Notes: generated from the letters alone by a model not told the origin. DNA of 6,248 bases from CAZKCI01 sp964551475 (GCA_964551475.1 CAZKCI010000091.1:1-6248), one strand, 5' to 3'. Counted from the first letter of the stretch, positions 1 to 5,060 are shown. Program-made: numbers and translations.

Positions 1-312
1 CGCTTTGGCTGTTTGGCGGGAACCTTCAGCCCCTCCAGACGCCATATCCTCTCCACCCGCTTGTGGTTCACCCCCCAGCCATCGATACGGAGCAATCCTG
101 TCACACGCCTGTACCCGTAACGACCATACTGTGTTGCCAGCCGGATGATATCCGCCGTCAGACGCTCTTCGTCATCCGCAGGCCTCAGCCTGTACCCCTG
201 GGTCGCTCGCAGGTTGACCCAAGGCCCGGCAGGCCCGCCTTGCGGACACCCCGAGCTCTGTGCGCGCCCTTTCGACCGCCCGGCGCCGCTTCGCCGGGCT
301 CAGAAGTTTCCC
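1..312 (-). pseudogene. IS3-family transposase OrfB, N-terminal part, frameshifted and truncated by window edge
   Basis: Translating the minus strand in the -1 frame relative to orfA gives an OrfB start, GKLLSPAKRRRAVERARTEL, then an RRACRALGQP segment. The frame then runs into a stop at 174-172. Dropping one base near 210 restores a family-typical continuation: RATQGYRLRPADDEERLTAD, then an RLATQYGRYGYRRV stretch, then GWGVNHKRVERIWRLEGLKV. This is the HTH_21-type N-terminal region of the IS3 integrase-like OrfB. Homology is continuous on both sides, so this is one extra base rather than a mis-chosen frame. It is either a real inactivating mutation or a sequencing error. The DDE catalytic core would lie to the left of base 1. 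No separate ATG for orfB was found; expression would be through the OrfAB fusion. Confidence 0.85.
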
Positions 313-578
313 GAGGCGGCCTCTTTCAGTATGGCCTTGTCCAGCGACAGGTCGGCCACCAGCTTCTTCAGCCGGCTGTTCTCCTTCTCCAGGTCCTTGA
401 GCCTCCGGGCCTGCTCCACCCTCAGCCCCCCGTATTCCTTCCTCCAGCGGTAGTAGGTTTGCTCGGTAACTTCGATCTTCCGGCAGACCTCACCCATCGC
501 GACTCCCTGGCCAAGCAGGACCTCCGCCTCACGCAGCTTCTGGATGATCTCCTCGGCTTTGTATCTCCTCTTCGTCAT
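300..578 (-). CDS. IS3-family transposase OrfA (HTH protein), intact
   Basis: This 92-residue protein is the DNA-binding component of an IS3-type transposase. It recognises the element's ends and, when fused to OrfB by programmed -1 frameshifting, gives the active OrfAB transposase. Residues about 6-47 form the helix-turn-helix, including the EEIIQKLREAEV start and the VCRKIEVTEQTYYRWRKEYGG segment. Residues about 57-85 form the leucine-zipper coiled coil (RRLKDLEKENSRLKKLVADL). The length is normal for the family. The ATG at 578 is supported by a strong purine-rich site just upstream on the minus strand (GGAGGGGAGG). The stop overlaps the orfB reading frame, as expected for this family. No classic A-rich slippery heptamer was seen at the overlap, so the frameshift site is uncertain. 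Confidence 0.93.
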   Translation of the reverse strand: MTKRRYKAEEIIQKLREAEVLLGQGVAMGEVCRKIEVTEQTYYRWRKEYGGLRVEQARRLKDLEKENSRLKKLVADLSLDKAILKEAASGNF

Positions 579-631
579 CTCCGACCTCCCCTCCGGGTTG
601 TGATCCAGGCTTAAACTCTAACATACAACCT

Positions 632-656
632 GGACCGGTTTTCGGGGGGCAGGACA
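632..656 (-). repeat. Terminal inverted repeat of the IS3-family element (orfA side)
   Basis: On the minus strand the 25 nt from 656 to 632 begin TGTCCTGCCCCCCGAAAACC and lie about 50 nt upstream of the orfA start. This matches the usual form of IS3-family ends: a 5' TG, a C-run, then an A-run. Position 656 is taken as the outermost base. The partner repeat is outside the window, so the exact repeat length is inferred. Confidence 0.75.
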
Positions 657-742
657 GTCGCGGCCTACTGAAAAAGAAGTGGTCAGTGATCGGTCGCCGG
701 GCTATTCGCGCAGATTCGCGTAGATTCGCGGTTAAATATTTA

Positions 743-841
743 GCCGGCGGGACAACGATCCCACAAAGAACAAATGGATCGCGGCGAGACGCCGCTCCCA
801 CAAAAAACAAACTGGATCGCGGCGGGGACGCCGCTCCCACA
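743..841 (+). repeat. Array of three REP-like hairpin units ending in TCCCACA
   Basis: Units end at 765, 802 and 841, a spacing of 37 and 39 nt. The second (776-802) and third (814-841) read GGATC, then an inverted repeat GCGGCG/CGCCGC around a loop of AGA or GGGA, then TCCCACA. The first (743-765) is a divergent copy keeping the GGCGGGAC start and the GATCCCACA end. Each unit is followed by a short A-rich linker of about 10 nt (for example AAAAACAAACT). The structure is that of REP-type palindromes rather than a coding or CRISPR array. Confidence 0.8.
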
Positions 842-936
842 AAAAGAATGGGACTAGCCTGGATGATGGCCTGCAAAGAAGAAATCACCTGACAAAATCG
901 ACCATTATTACGGGTGGGAAGTCCAAATCCGGCTTC

Positions 937-958
937 AAAGTTGACACGTGTCAACTTT
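937..958. repeat. Perfect 22-nt palindrome centred on ACACGTGT
   Basis: The left half AAAGTTGACAC is followed with no spacer by its exact reverse complement. All 11 pairs match and symmetry ends at 936/959. With no loop it is a better candidate for a dimeric-protein binding site or a double-strand symmetric element than for an RNA terminator, although TTTT follows directly. No gene start lies close enough on either strand to make it an obvious operator. It may belong to one of the repeat families around it. Confidence 0.8.
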
Positions 959-1018
959 TCGTGTTTTAAACGATTCATAGAAAAATTGGGGACGGACGTG
1001 ACTTGTTGACTTGATAAT

Positions 1019-1070
1019 GCATGAATTGACAGGAGGGACGGTGTGCATGAATTGACAGGAGGGACGGTGT
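1019..1070 (+). repeat. Perfect 26-nt direct tandem duplication
   Basis: Two identical 26-nt copies, 1019-1044 and 1045-1070, start GCATGAATTGACAGG and end GGGACGGTGT, with no intervening base. The segment just before (GGGGACGGACGTGACTTG at about 988-1005) shares the GGGACGG core, so this may be part of a longer degenerate repeat family. Confidence 0.9.
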
Positions 1071-1132
1071 TAATTTGTTAAAATTCTCCCGCTCCGAAGT
1101 ACAAAGCAGAGGGAAAACACGAGGGACGAAAT

Positions 1133-1232
1133 GGATCGCGACAGGTCCCGAGGAAGATTTCGGGATGGGGCAAATGTCGCTCCCACAAAAAACATAAACA
1201 AACAGGATCGCGGCGGGGACGCCGCTCCCACA
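1133..1232 (+). repeat. Two further TCCCACA-ended REP-like units, one long and one short
   Basis: The unit at 1205-1232 is identical over 28 nt to the one at 814-841, about 390 nt away. The unit at 1133-1187 has the same GGATCGCG start and CGCTCCCACA end but a longer, different interior. Its last 15 nt (AATGTCGCTCCCACA, 1173-1187) reappear exactly at 6033-6047. A 17-nt A-rich linker (1188-1204) joins the two units, as in the 743-841 array. Confidence 0.8.
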
Positions 1233-1260
1233 ATGGGCGAAGAGAAAGAGCGGGCGGGGG

Positions 1261-1392
1261 TTACAGCTTCATCGCGTAGAGATCGTAATCCGAAGACGCG
1301 GTTACCACGGCCTTGACCAAATCCCCCGGACGCATCCCCTCCCCTTCCAGCACCGTGAGCCCGTCGATCTCCGGGGCCCGCCGCCGATAACT
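1261..1392 (-). pseudogene. rimO: Remnant of rimO: C-terminal TRAM-domain tail only
   Basis: Read on the minus strand, about 43 codons ending in TAA (1263-1261) encode RAPEIDGLTVLEGEGMRPGD followed by LVKAVVTASSDYDLYAMKL. The APEIDG motif, the PGD turn and the YDLYA ending are characteristic of the TRAM domain that closes RimO, the radical-SAM methylthiotransferase acting on ribosomal protein S12. The rest of the enzyme (the UPF0004 domain and the radical-SAM CxxxCxxC core) is absent: the sequence immediately upstream is the 3' end of the nuclease gene in a different frame. Homology is clear from about 1380; the few codons before it (ISYRR) fall in a repeat-like word and may not be rimO. A fragment of this size has no expected function. 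MiaB or MtaB tails are less likely because APEIDG is RimO-like. Confidence 0.75.
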
Positions 1393-1394
1393 GA

Positions 1395-2258
1395 TCACTT
1401 CTTTTTCGGCGGGGCGGCGAAAATATCGTTCAGCGTGTTGGCCAGGCGCAGGCCGGCCTTGAGCAGCTGCTCACGGGCGATGGCCTGGGCGGACGAGATC
1501 ACGTTCTCATCGTAGGTGGAGAGTTTCTTCCGGGTCGGGAAAGGCCAGAAGCGGCGGAGACGGGGATAGCAGAAGTCCTTCACGATCCGGCGCGACTCCA
1601 CCATCCACTCGTAGGGCCCCCCGCTCATCAGGGCGCGGCGGGAGTCCGGCGTCAGATCTTCCTGGAGCTCCGCCGCCCACCGGCTGACGGTCTTTCCCTT
1701 GTCCTTGGCGAGAACGGCGGAATCCCAGAAGGAGTGGAGGTTCGCCACCTTATTCTTCCAGTAAAAGGCGATCGTGTTCCCACCCCGGTCCGACTCGAGG
1801 CCGCAGTGAAGCGGCTGATGGATGTCGCCCACGAAATGGACCAGGAACTTCAGGGCCTCCTCGCGCTCCGAGGGGAGAGCCCGGGGGTCCTTCAAAAGGG
1901 CGATCTGATTTTCAATCGCCGCGACGATGTTCCCTTCCTTCGTGTCGCGGACGTCGTAATCGGGCTCGGGGAGATCCAGGGGATAGTTGATGTAATGCCA
2001 GGGAGCGGTGTCGCGGCGGTCATGCTTGACCTGGTCGGCCCAGGTGGCGACGTCGCTGAGCCTGTCCGACGAGCCGAGGATGCGGGCCACCGCTGTCTTG
2101 GCCTCCGGCGTCAGGTTCTCCTCGGCGATCTCGCCGACGACCTGGTGCTGGTCCCTGCCCCAGGGGAAAGACGCAGGCGGAAGAGAGAAGAAGAGGGCGG
2201 CAAAAAGGAAGGCACGGATTGCCGTCTGATGTTTCCCGGAGATCATGGCGGAGGACAT
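1395..2258 (-). CDS. Secreted S1/P1-family zinc-dependent nuclease
   Basis: This is a trinuclear-zinc S1/P1 nuclease, a family that hydrolyses single-stranded DNA or RNA and removes 3'-phosphates. It is probably exported for nucleic-acid scavenging. All nine expected metal ligands are visible, numbered from the ATG at 2258: W33 (the first mature residue after cleavage at SFP-WG), H38, D75 (TWAD), H88 (WHYINYP), H141, D145 and H151 (HFVGDIHQPLH), H175 and D179 (NLHSFWD). The length of 287 residues is normal. A signal peptide (basic start, hydrophobic IRAFLFAALFF, PPASFP) precedes the mature tryptophan. ATGs at 2258 and 2246 both give sensible signal peptides. A GTG at 2309 adds an implausible hydrophobic leader inside a palindromic repeat, so it was not used. 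No clear ribosome binding site decides between the two ATGs. The start WGRDQH departs from the more usual WGxxGH. The stop codon lies inside a repeat-like word shared with 671-693. Confidence 0.93.
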   Translation of the reverse strand: MSSAMISGKHQTAIRAFLFAALFFSLPPASFPWGRDQHQVVGEIAEENLTPEAKTAVARILGSSDRLSDVATWADQVKHDRRDTAPWHYINYPLDLPEPDYDVRDTKEGNIVAAIENQIALLKDPRALPSEREEALKFLVHFVGDIHQPLHCGLESDRGGNTIAFYWKNKVANLHSFWDSAVLAKDKGKTVSRWAAELQEDLTPDSRRALMSGGPYEWMVESRRIVKDFCYPRLRRFWPFPTRKKLSTYDENVISSAQAIAREQLLKAGLRLANTLNDIFAAPPKKK

Positions 2259-2308
2259 GAAGACAGGATAGAAGATGCGGCATCCGCCGCCAAGCAATAA
2301 TATTGCCA

Positions 2309-2405
2309 CAACCCCTTCGGGGTTGACGGGGTGGATGGACGTCTCTTCCCAGGGTAGCGCCTTCGGCGCAACCCTGGGCTAGATGACGGAATCCCTTCGG
2401 GATTC
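2309..2405. repeat. Cluster of three hairpins with TTC triloops
   Basis: Three near-perfect inverted repeats sit between the nuclease and lemA. They are 2309-2325 (7-bp stem CAACCCC/GGGGTTG), 2348-2378 (CCCAGGGT and GCGCC pairing with GGCGC and ACCCTGGG, with one A-A mismatch), and 2389-2405 (7-bp stem GAATCCC/GGGATTC). Each has a three-base TTC loop closed by C-G, read as GAA on the minus strand. None is followed by a T-run on the transcribed minus strand, so they are not standard intrinsic terminators. They look like a composite interspersed repeat. Confidence 0.8.
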
Positions 2406-2430
2406 ACGGCCCGACGAATCAGGGATGCCT

Positions 2431-2455
2431 CCGGCGGATCCTAGGGGATCGCCGG
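2431..2455. repeat. Imperfect hairpin just downstream of lemA
   Basis: CCGGCGGATCC and GGGATCGCCGG pair around TAG with one bulge, 16 nt past the lemA stop. On the minus strand the T-run (TTTT) precedes rather than follows the stem, so it does not fit an intrinsic terminator of lemA. It could still protect the lemA mRNA 3' end or be another repeat. Confidence 0.5.
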
Positions 2456-2470
2456 AAAACGCGGATCGGC

Positions 2471-3022
2471 CTACGGGGCGGGAGCAATGGGGGGCGGGGA
2501 GCGCTGGATCGCGTCGTCGATCTCGAAGTACTCGCGCCGGCGGACACCGGTGACCCAGGCGACGATGACGCAGGGGAAGACCGCGACACGGGTGTTGAGC
2601 TCGCGGACGTTGGCGTTGTAAAAACGCCGGGCGCGCTGGATGCGGTCCTCGGTGTTCGAAAGCTCCTCCTGGAGCAGAAGAAAGCCGCGGCTGGCCTTGA
2701 GATCCGGATAGCCCTCCGCCACTGCCAGCAGGCGGCGCAGACCCCCGACCAGGGCGTTCTCATCGGCCGCCTGGGAGGCGGGTGTGCCGGTGCTGGCGAT
2801 GGCGGCGGCGCGGGCGCGGACCACCGTCTCGATGAGTTCCCGCTCATGGGCGGCGTAGCCCTTGACCGTTTCCACCAGGTTGGGGATGAGGTCGTAGCGG
2901 CGCTTGAGCTCGGTGTCGATTCCGGACCAGGATTCGTCGCAGTGGTTGCGGAGCCGAATGAGGCCGTTGTAGACGACCAGGGCCCAGATGAGGACGACGA
3001 AAATGGCGATCAGGATGGGCAT
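2471..3022 (-). CDS. lemA: LemA family membrane protein
   Basis: This 183-residue LemA-family protein has an N-terminal hydrophobic segment (residues about 2-19) followed by a long helical domain. The family hallmarks are clear: YNGLIRLRNHCDESWSGID at 18-36, LKRRYDLIPNLVETVKGYAA at 39-58, LLAVAEGYPDLKAS at 98-111, then TEDRIQRARRFYNANVRELN at 124-143 and the FP and EYFE motifs near the end. Length is typical. LemA proteins are widespread but their biochemical role is unsettled. The ATG at 3022 directly starts the hydrophobic segment, though no strong ribosome binding site precedes it. The upstream gene on the same strand ends 49 nt before, which suggests a two-gene operon and possibly coupled translation. 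The extreme C-terminus is a short proline/alanine-rich tail (SPPPIAPAP). Confidence 0.95.
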   Translation of the reverse strand: MPILIAIFVVLIWALVVYNGLIRLRNHCDESWSGIDTELKRRYDLIPNLVETVKGYAAHERELIETVVRARAAAIASTGTPASQAADENALVGGLRRLLAVAEGYPDLKASRGFLLLQEELSNTEDRIQRARRFYNANVRELNTRVAVFPCVIVAWVTGVRRREYFEIDDAIQRSPPPIAPAP

Positions 3023-3071
3023 GGCAGAGGCAATTGCTCGCGCTCCCGATGAAGCGGGGGCCGCGCCCGCA

Positions 3072-3797
3072 TTAAGGTGATTGCGTGTCGTCCTTTGCAG
3101 ATTGTTCCGGCAAGCTGAGTCCTCTACCCCGCAGCTCTTTTACCACGGATTCCGGCAAAAGGTCCAGGAGCCCCTGCGCCGCCGACAGCGCGCCCTCGAA
3201 GTCGCCTGTCGGGAATAGCCCGCCGCGGTAGGCGATGACGCTCGTCCCGCCCAGATCCAGGTTGAAGGACGGCGATTGGAGCAGAAACTCCATGGCCTTT
3301 TGATGGAGAACATCAAACGCCCAGCGGCGATCCGGGGACTTGACGCAGAAGCGGCGGCTGAACTCGGACGATTCGAAGTCGATGTCGTCCATGCCCAGGA
3401 ACTCGCCGATCTTGTCGAAGATCGTCTCGGCCCGGATGACCAGCGGCTTGAGGGGCAGGCCCGCGTCCACGATCACGGCGGAAAAATGATGGTGGTGGGT
3501 CTGCCGGCCCTTGGAAGTCTGGGTGTGCGTTTTGTAGTGGTAATCGAAGGCACGGACCGGCCGGCCATTTTCCGTCCCGGTCATGACGTTATACGCGTAG
3601 CGGTCGCTCCCCCGCGCGAGACAGGAGAAAGCGCCGTAGCGGTAGTCAAACGACTCGTCCGTCCCCGGGTTGAAAGAAAGGCCGCGCCGGGTGGCCCAGG
3701 CCGCGAGTTCCCGGCGGCGCCGTTGGGCCTGGATATGGGACCAGACCCCCAGTCCGATCATGACGAGAATGAAGACAACAACGATGAGTATTCCCAT
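3072..3797 (-). CDS. Uncharacterised single-pass membrane protein encoded just upstream of lemA
   Basis: I do not recognise the family. The 241-residue protein starts with one transmembrane helix (residues about 2-18, GILIVVVFILVMIGLGVW) and an arginine cluster (RRRR, 26-29), which predicts a cytoplasmic soluble domain. That domain has mixed alpha/beta character, with a TRRGLSFNPG segment at 36-45, an RAFDYHYKTHTQTSKGRQ loop at 82-99, four histidines at 101-104 (THHHHFSAVIV), and a C-terminal LLDLLPESVVKELRG helix. The opening (helix, basic linker, an ELAxWAxRRGL-like helix, then Y/F-rich strands) resembles various bacterial proteins of unknown function. The open frame extends to 4094, but the ATG at 3797 is preferred: AGGAG (3809-3805) lies 7 nt upstream and the membrane helix begins immediately. 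It ends 49 nt before lemA on the same strand, so a link with LemA is plausible. Confidence 0.85.
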   Translation of the reverse strand: MGILIVVVFILVMIGLGVWSHIQAQRRRRELAAWATRRGLSFNPGTDESFDYRYGAFSCLARGSDRYAYNVMTGTENGRPVRAFDYHYKTHTQTSKGRQTHHHHFSAVIVDAGLPLKPLVIRAETIFDKIGEFLGMDDIDFESSEFSRRFCVKSPDRRWAFDVLHQKAMEFLLQSPSFNLDLGGTSVIAYRGGLFPTGDFEGALSAAQGLLDLLPESVVKELRGRGLSLPEQSAKDDTQSP

Positions 3798-3969
3798 GGC
3801 GGCGCTCCTGGCGGCGATTATACACGGGGACGATTCCGCCGTGATGATTTTCGCGCGCGCGCAACGGCGATGCGGGTTTATTTGATTGCGGACGAGGGCG
3901 ATGCTGGGGTTAAATGGCCGTGGTCGCTGTCTTTTCATCCGCCACTTTTTACGGGGGAGAAGCTTGGCC
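3798..3969. other. Divergent intergenic region between the lemA operon and the flavoprotein gene
   Basis: This 172-nt region must contain promoters for both directions. It includes the alternating run CGCGCGCGCGC (about 3852-3862) and an A/T-richer part around 3876-3915. No promoter pair is convincing enough to call. Confidence 0.5.
3805..3809 (-). promoter_or_regulatory. Ribosome binding site fixing the membrane-protein start
   Basis: AGGAG on the minus strand, 7 nt before the ATG at 3797. It decides against the longer frame that would start at 4094 and overlap the divergent flavoprotein gene. Confidence 0.75.
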
Positions 3970-4542
3970 ATGAAAGTACTCGGAATCAACGGAAGCGCGA
4001 GAGCGGGAGGCAACACCGCCCTGCTCATCCGCCAGGTCTTCAAACCGCTGGAGAAAGCCGGGATCAAAACCGAACTTTTCGAATTGGCCGGCAAGCCGAT
4101 TCACGGATGCGCCGCCTGCTACGGGTGCTTCAAGGCCAAGAACGGCCGCTGCGTTTTCGATGACGACGCCGCCAACCAGGCCATCTCTCTGATGCGGGAG
4201 GCCGACGCGATCATCCTCGGTTCCCCCACCTACTTCGCCGATTGCTCCGCCCAGATGAAGGCCCTGATCGACCGGGCCGGCTTCGTCGCCCGGGCCAACG
4301 GCGAAATGCTCCGCCGGAAGCTCGGGGCGGCGGTGGTCGCGGTGCGGCGGGCGGGAGCGATCCACGCCTTCGACTCGATCAACCACTTCTTCCTGATCTC
4401 CCAGATGATCGTGGTCGGATCCTCCTACTGGAACATCGGCCATGGCCTGGAAAAGGGGGATGTGGAAAAGGATGCGGAGGGGATCGAGACCATGAGGGTT
4501 CTGGGGGAGAACCTGGCGTGGGTGCTCAAGAAAATCAGCTGA
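3970..4542 (+). CDS. Iron-sulfur flavoprotein (Isf)-like NAD(P)H-dependent oxidoreductase
   Basis: This 190-residue flavodoxin-fold protein is of the NADPH-dependent FMN reductase superfamily. The first strand and phosphate-binding loop read MKVLGINGSARAGGNTALL (1-19). The second FMN loop is GSPTYFADCSAQMKALIDR (84-102). Four cysteines, C47, C50, C53 and C61, form CX2CX2CX7C. This matches the compact motif that holds the [4Fe-4S] cluster in iron-sulfur flavoproteins, so electron transfer through FMN and an Fe-S cluster is likely. The partner and substrate are unknown. The C-terminal SSYWNIGHG segment is common in this group. The frame is open upstream to 3886, but the ATG at 3970 is right because the Rossmann-like strand begins there and GGGGAGA lies about 10 nt upstream. 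The TGA stop overlaps the first two bases of an interspersed repeat. It is divergent from the membrane-protein/lemA pair and is followed by the ABM-fold gene 88 nt on. Confidence 0.9.
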   Translation: MKVLGINGSARAGGNTALLIRQVFKPLEKAGIKTELFELAGKPIHGCAACYGCFKAKNGRCVFDDDAANQAISLMREADAIILGSPTYFADCSAQMKALIDRAGFVARANGEMLRRKLGAAVVAVRRAGAIHAFDSINHFFLISQMIVVGSSYWNIGHGLEKGDVEKDAEGIETMRVLGENLAWVLKKIS

Positions 4543-4568
4543 GATTGCTTCGCTTCGCTCGCAATGAC
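4541..4568 (+). repeat. Half-copy of the GCAATGAC interspersed repeat, overlapping a stop codon
   Basis: These 28 nt (GAGATTGCTTCGCTTCGCTC, then GCAATGAC) are nearly identical to the right arm of the inverted repeat at 6197-6225, which has one extra base. Here there is only one arm, with no partner nearby. Its first two bases are the GA of the flavoprotein's TGA stop. This repeat family is widespread in several bacterial phyla and is often mistranslated as RFARND/ERSEAIS-like peptides. Confidence 0.85.
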
Positions 4569-4616
4569 CGAAATCCCCTGTATCCATTCTCACGCGGTCG
4601 AATCAGCCTGATCTTC

Positions 4617-4625
4617 AGGAGGAGG
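4617..4625 (+). promoter_or_regulatory. Strong ribosome binding site of the ABM-domain gene
   Basis: AGGAGGAGG located 5 nt upstream of the ATG at 4631. It confirms that start despite the preceding repeat-derived sequence. Confidence 0.8.
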
Positions 4626-4630
4626 CAACG

Positions 4631-4930
4631 ATGTTCACATTTCATGTTTTCATTCATGTCAAGGCGGAGAGACTGCAGGAGTTTCTGGCGTTGACCGTCG
4701 ACAACGCCTCCCATACCTTGGAGGAGCCGGGAGCGCTCCGCTTCGACGTCCTGCAGCAGCAGGACGACCCCACCCGGATCGTTTTCGTGGAGAGCTACCG
4801 GAACGCGGCAGCGCACGCCGCCCACAAGGAGACCGCCCACTACCAGCGCTGGAAGGCCTCCGCCGACGAGATGATGGCGGAGACGAGAAAGAGCGTCAGG
4901 TATACGCAGGTCTTCCCGCTGGATAAATAA
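4631..4930 (+). CDS. Antibiotic biosynthesis monooxygenase (ABM) domain protein, LsrG-like
   Basis: A 99-residue single-domain dimeric alpha/beta-barrel protein. Its pattern resembles LsrG/YgiN-type members: an N-terminal strand FTFHVFIHVK (2-11), helix AERLQEFLALTVDNASHTL (12-30), then EPGALRFDVLQQ (32-43), the IVFVESYRN strand (50-58), and AAHKETAHYQRW (63-74). The HKxxxHY pairing (H65, H70) and RFDVLQ are typical of this branch. Members include cofactor-free quinol monooxygenases and the AI-2-phosphate isomerase LsrG. No lsr genes are present, so the exact reaction is open. The start is fixed by AGGAGGAGG (4617-4625), 5 nt before the ATG, one of the strongest ribosome binding sites in the window. 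It may share a transcript with the flavoprotein 88 nt upstream, which would suit a redox or quinone-related role, but that is inference. Confidence 0.9.
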   Translation: MFTFHVFIHVKAERLQEFLALTVDNASHTLEEPGALRFDVLQQQDDPTRIVFVESYRNAAAHAAHKETAHYQRWKASADEMMAETRKSVRYTQVFPLDK

Positions 4931-4944
4931 TTGGCAAAACCAGC

Positions 4945-5027
4945 GCCCGCTCGCAGAGCGGGCCTACAGGCTTTGTAGGCCGGTTCTGTGAACCGGCGCC
5001 GCAATGCGCCCTCTCCGTAGAGCGCGC
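4945..5027. repeat. Cluster of consecutive palindromes filling the intergenic gap
   Basis: Four stem-loops lie nearly end to end. They are 4945-4963 (GCCCGCTC/GAGCGGGC, loop GCA), 4963-4979 (CCTACA/TGTAGG, loop GGCTT), 4979-4997 (GCCGGTTC/GAACCGGC, loop TGT) and 5006-5027 (GCGCCCTCT/AGAGCGCGC, one C-C mismatch, loop CCGT). Each G+C-rich palindrome is bordered by or linked to a GCCTAC/GTAGGC word. No T-run follows, so intrinsic termination is not supported. It looks like a multi-unit REP-type element. Confidence 0.85.
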
Positions 5028-5060
5028 CTACTTTCAACAACCCCAAGGGAGCATGTCACA

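Larger units (their letters stand above)
1..656 (-). mobile_element. IS3-family insertion sequence, partial (runs off left edge)
   Basis: Read on the minus strand, this is the upstream end of an IS3-family element. In order it holds a terminal repeat starting TGTCCTGCCCCC at 656, a short leader, orfA (578-300), and the first third of orfB in the -1 frame relative to orfA. The TG start of the end, the HTH-plus-zipper OrfA and the overlapping OrfB frame are typical of the family, and the OrfA/OrfB style resembles the IS407-like subgroup. The catalytic DDE part of OrfB and the other terminal repeat lie outside the window, so length and target duplication cannot be judged. OrfB is frameshifted near 210, so this copy is probably unable to move on its own. 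Subgroup placement is from memory of the family and less certain than the family call. Confidence 0.9.
657..1260. other. Gene-free, repeat-rich intergenic stretch
   Basis: No reading frame here looks like a protein. The short open frames have compositions created by repeats, for example recurring DRGGDAAPT-like strings. The stretch contains a TTCGCG-rich segment around 701-732, an array of TCCCACA-ended hairpin units (743-841), a perfect palindrome (937-958), a 26-nt tandem duplication (1019-1070) and a second pair of hairpin units (1133-1232). No promoter serving a flanking gene was identified. Confidence 0.7.

Noticed and set aside
63..614. Plus-strand 183-residue reading frame over the IS
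   Set aside because: It is the antisense shadow of the IS3 transposase genes; low-complexity proline/leucine composition.
743..841. Possible CRISPR array (28-nt repeats at regular spacing)
   Set aside because: Linkers are only about 10 nt and A-rich, repeats vary, there are just three units, and identical units occur elsewhere outside an array. REP-like repeats fit better.
2259..2309. Longer nuclease start at a GTG (2309), giving an N-terminal LLLGGGC that resembles a lipobox
   Set aside because: No basic residues before the hydrophobic run, the codon lies in a palindromic repeat, and a normal signal peptide begins at the internal ATGs.
2431..2455. Intrinsic terminator for lemA
   Set aside because: On the transcribed minus strand the T-run comes before the stem, not after it.
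3886..3915. Sigma-70-like promoter for the flavoprotein gene (TTGCGG, 18-nt spacer, TTAAAT)
   Set aside because: Both hexamers are weak and such matches are expected by chance in this A/T-richer stretch; no supporting feature.
3798..4094. Extended N-terminus of the membrane protein up to 4094
   Set aside because: The extension overlaps the divergent flavoprotein gene, has no family-like character, and the ATG at 3797 has a good ribosome binding site.
3276..4163. Plus-strand 295-residue reading frame
   Set aside because: Antisense of the membrane-protein gene and out of frame with the flavoprotein; composition is typical of a G+C-rich shadow frame.
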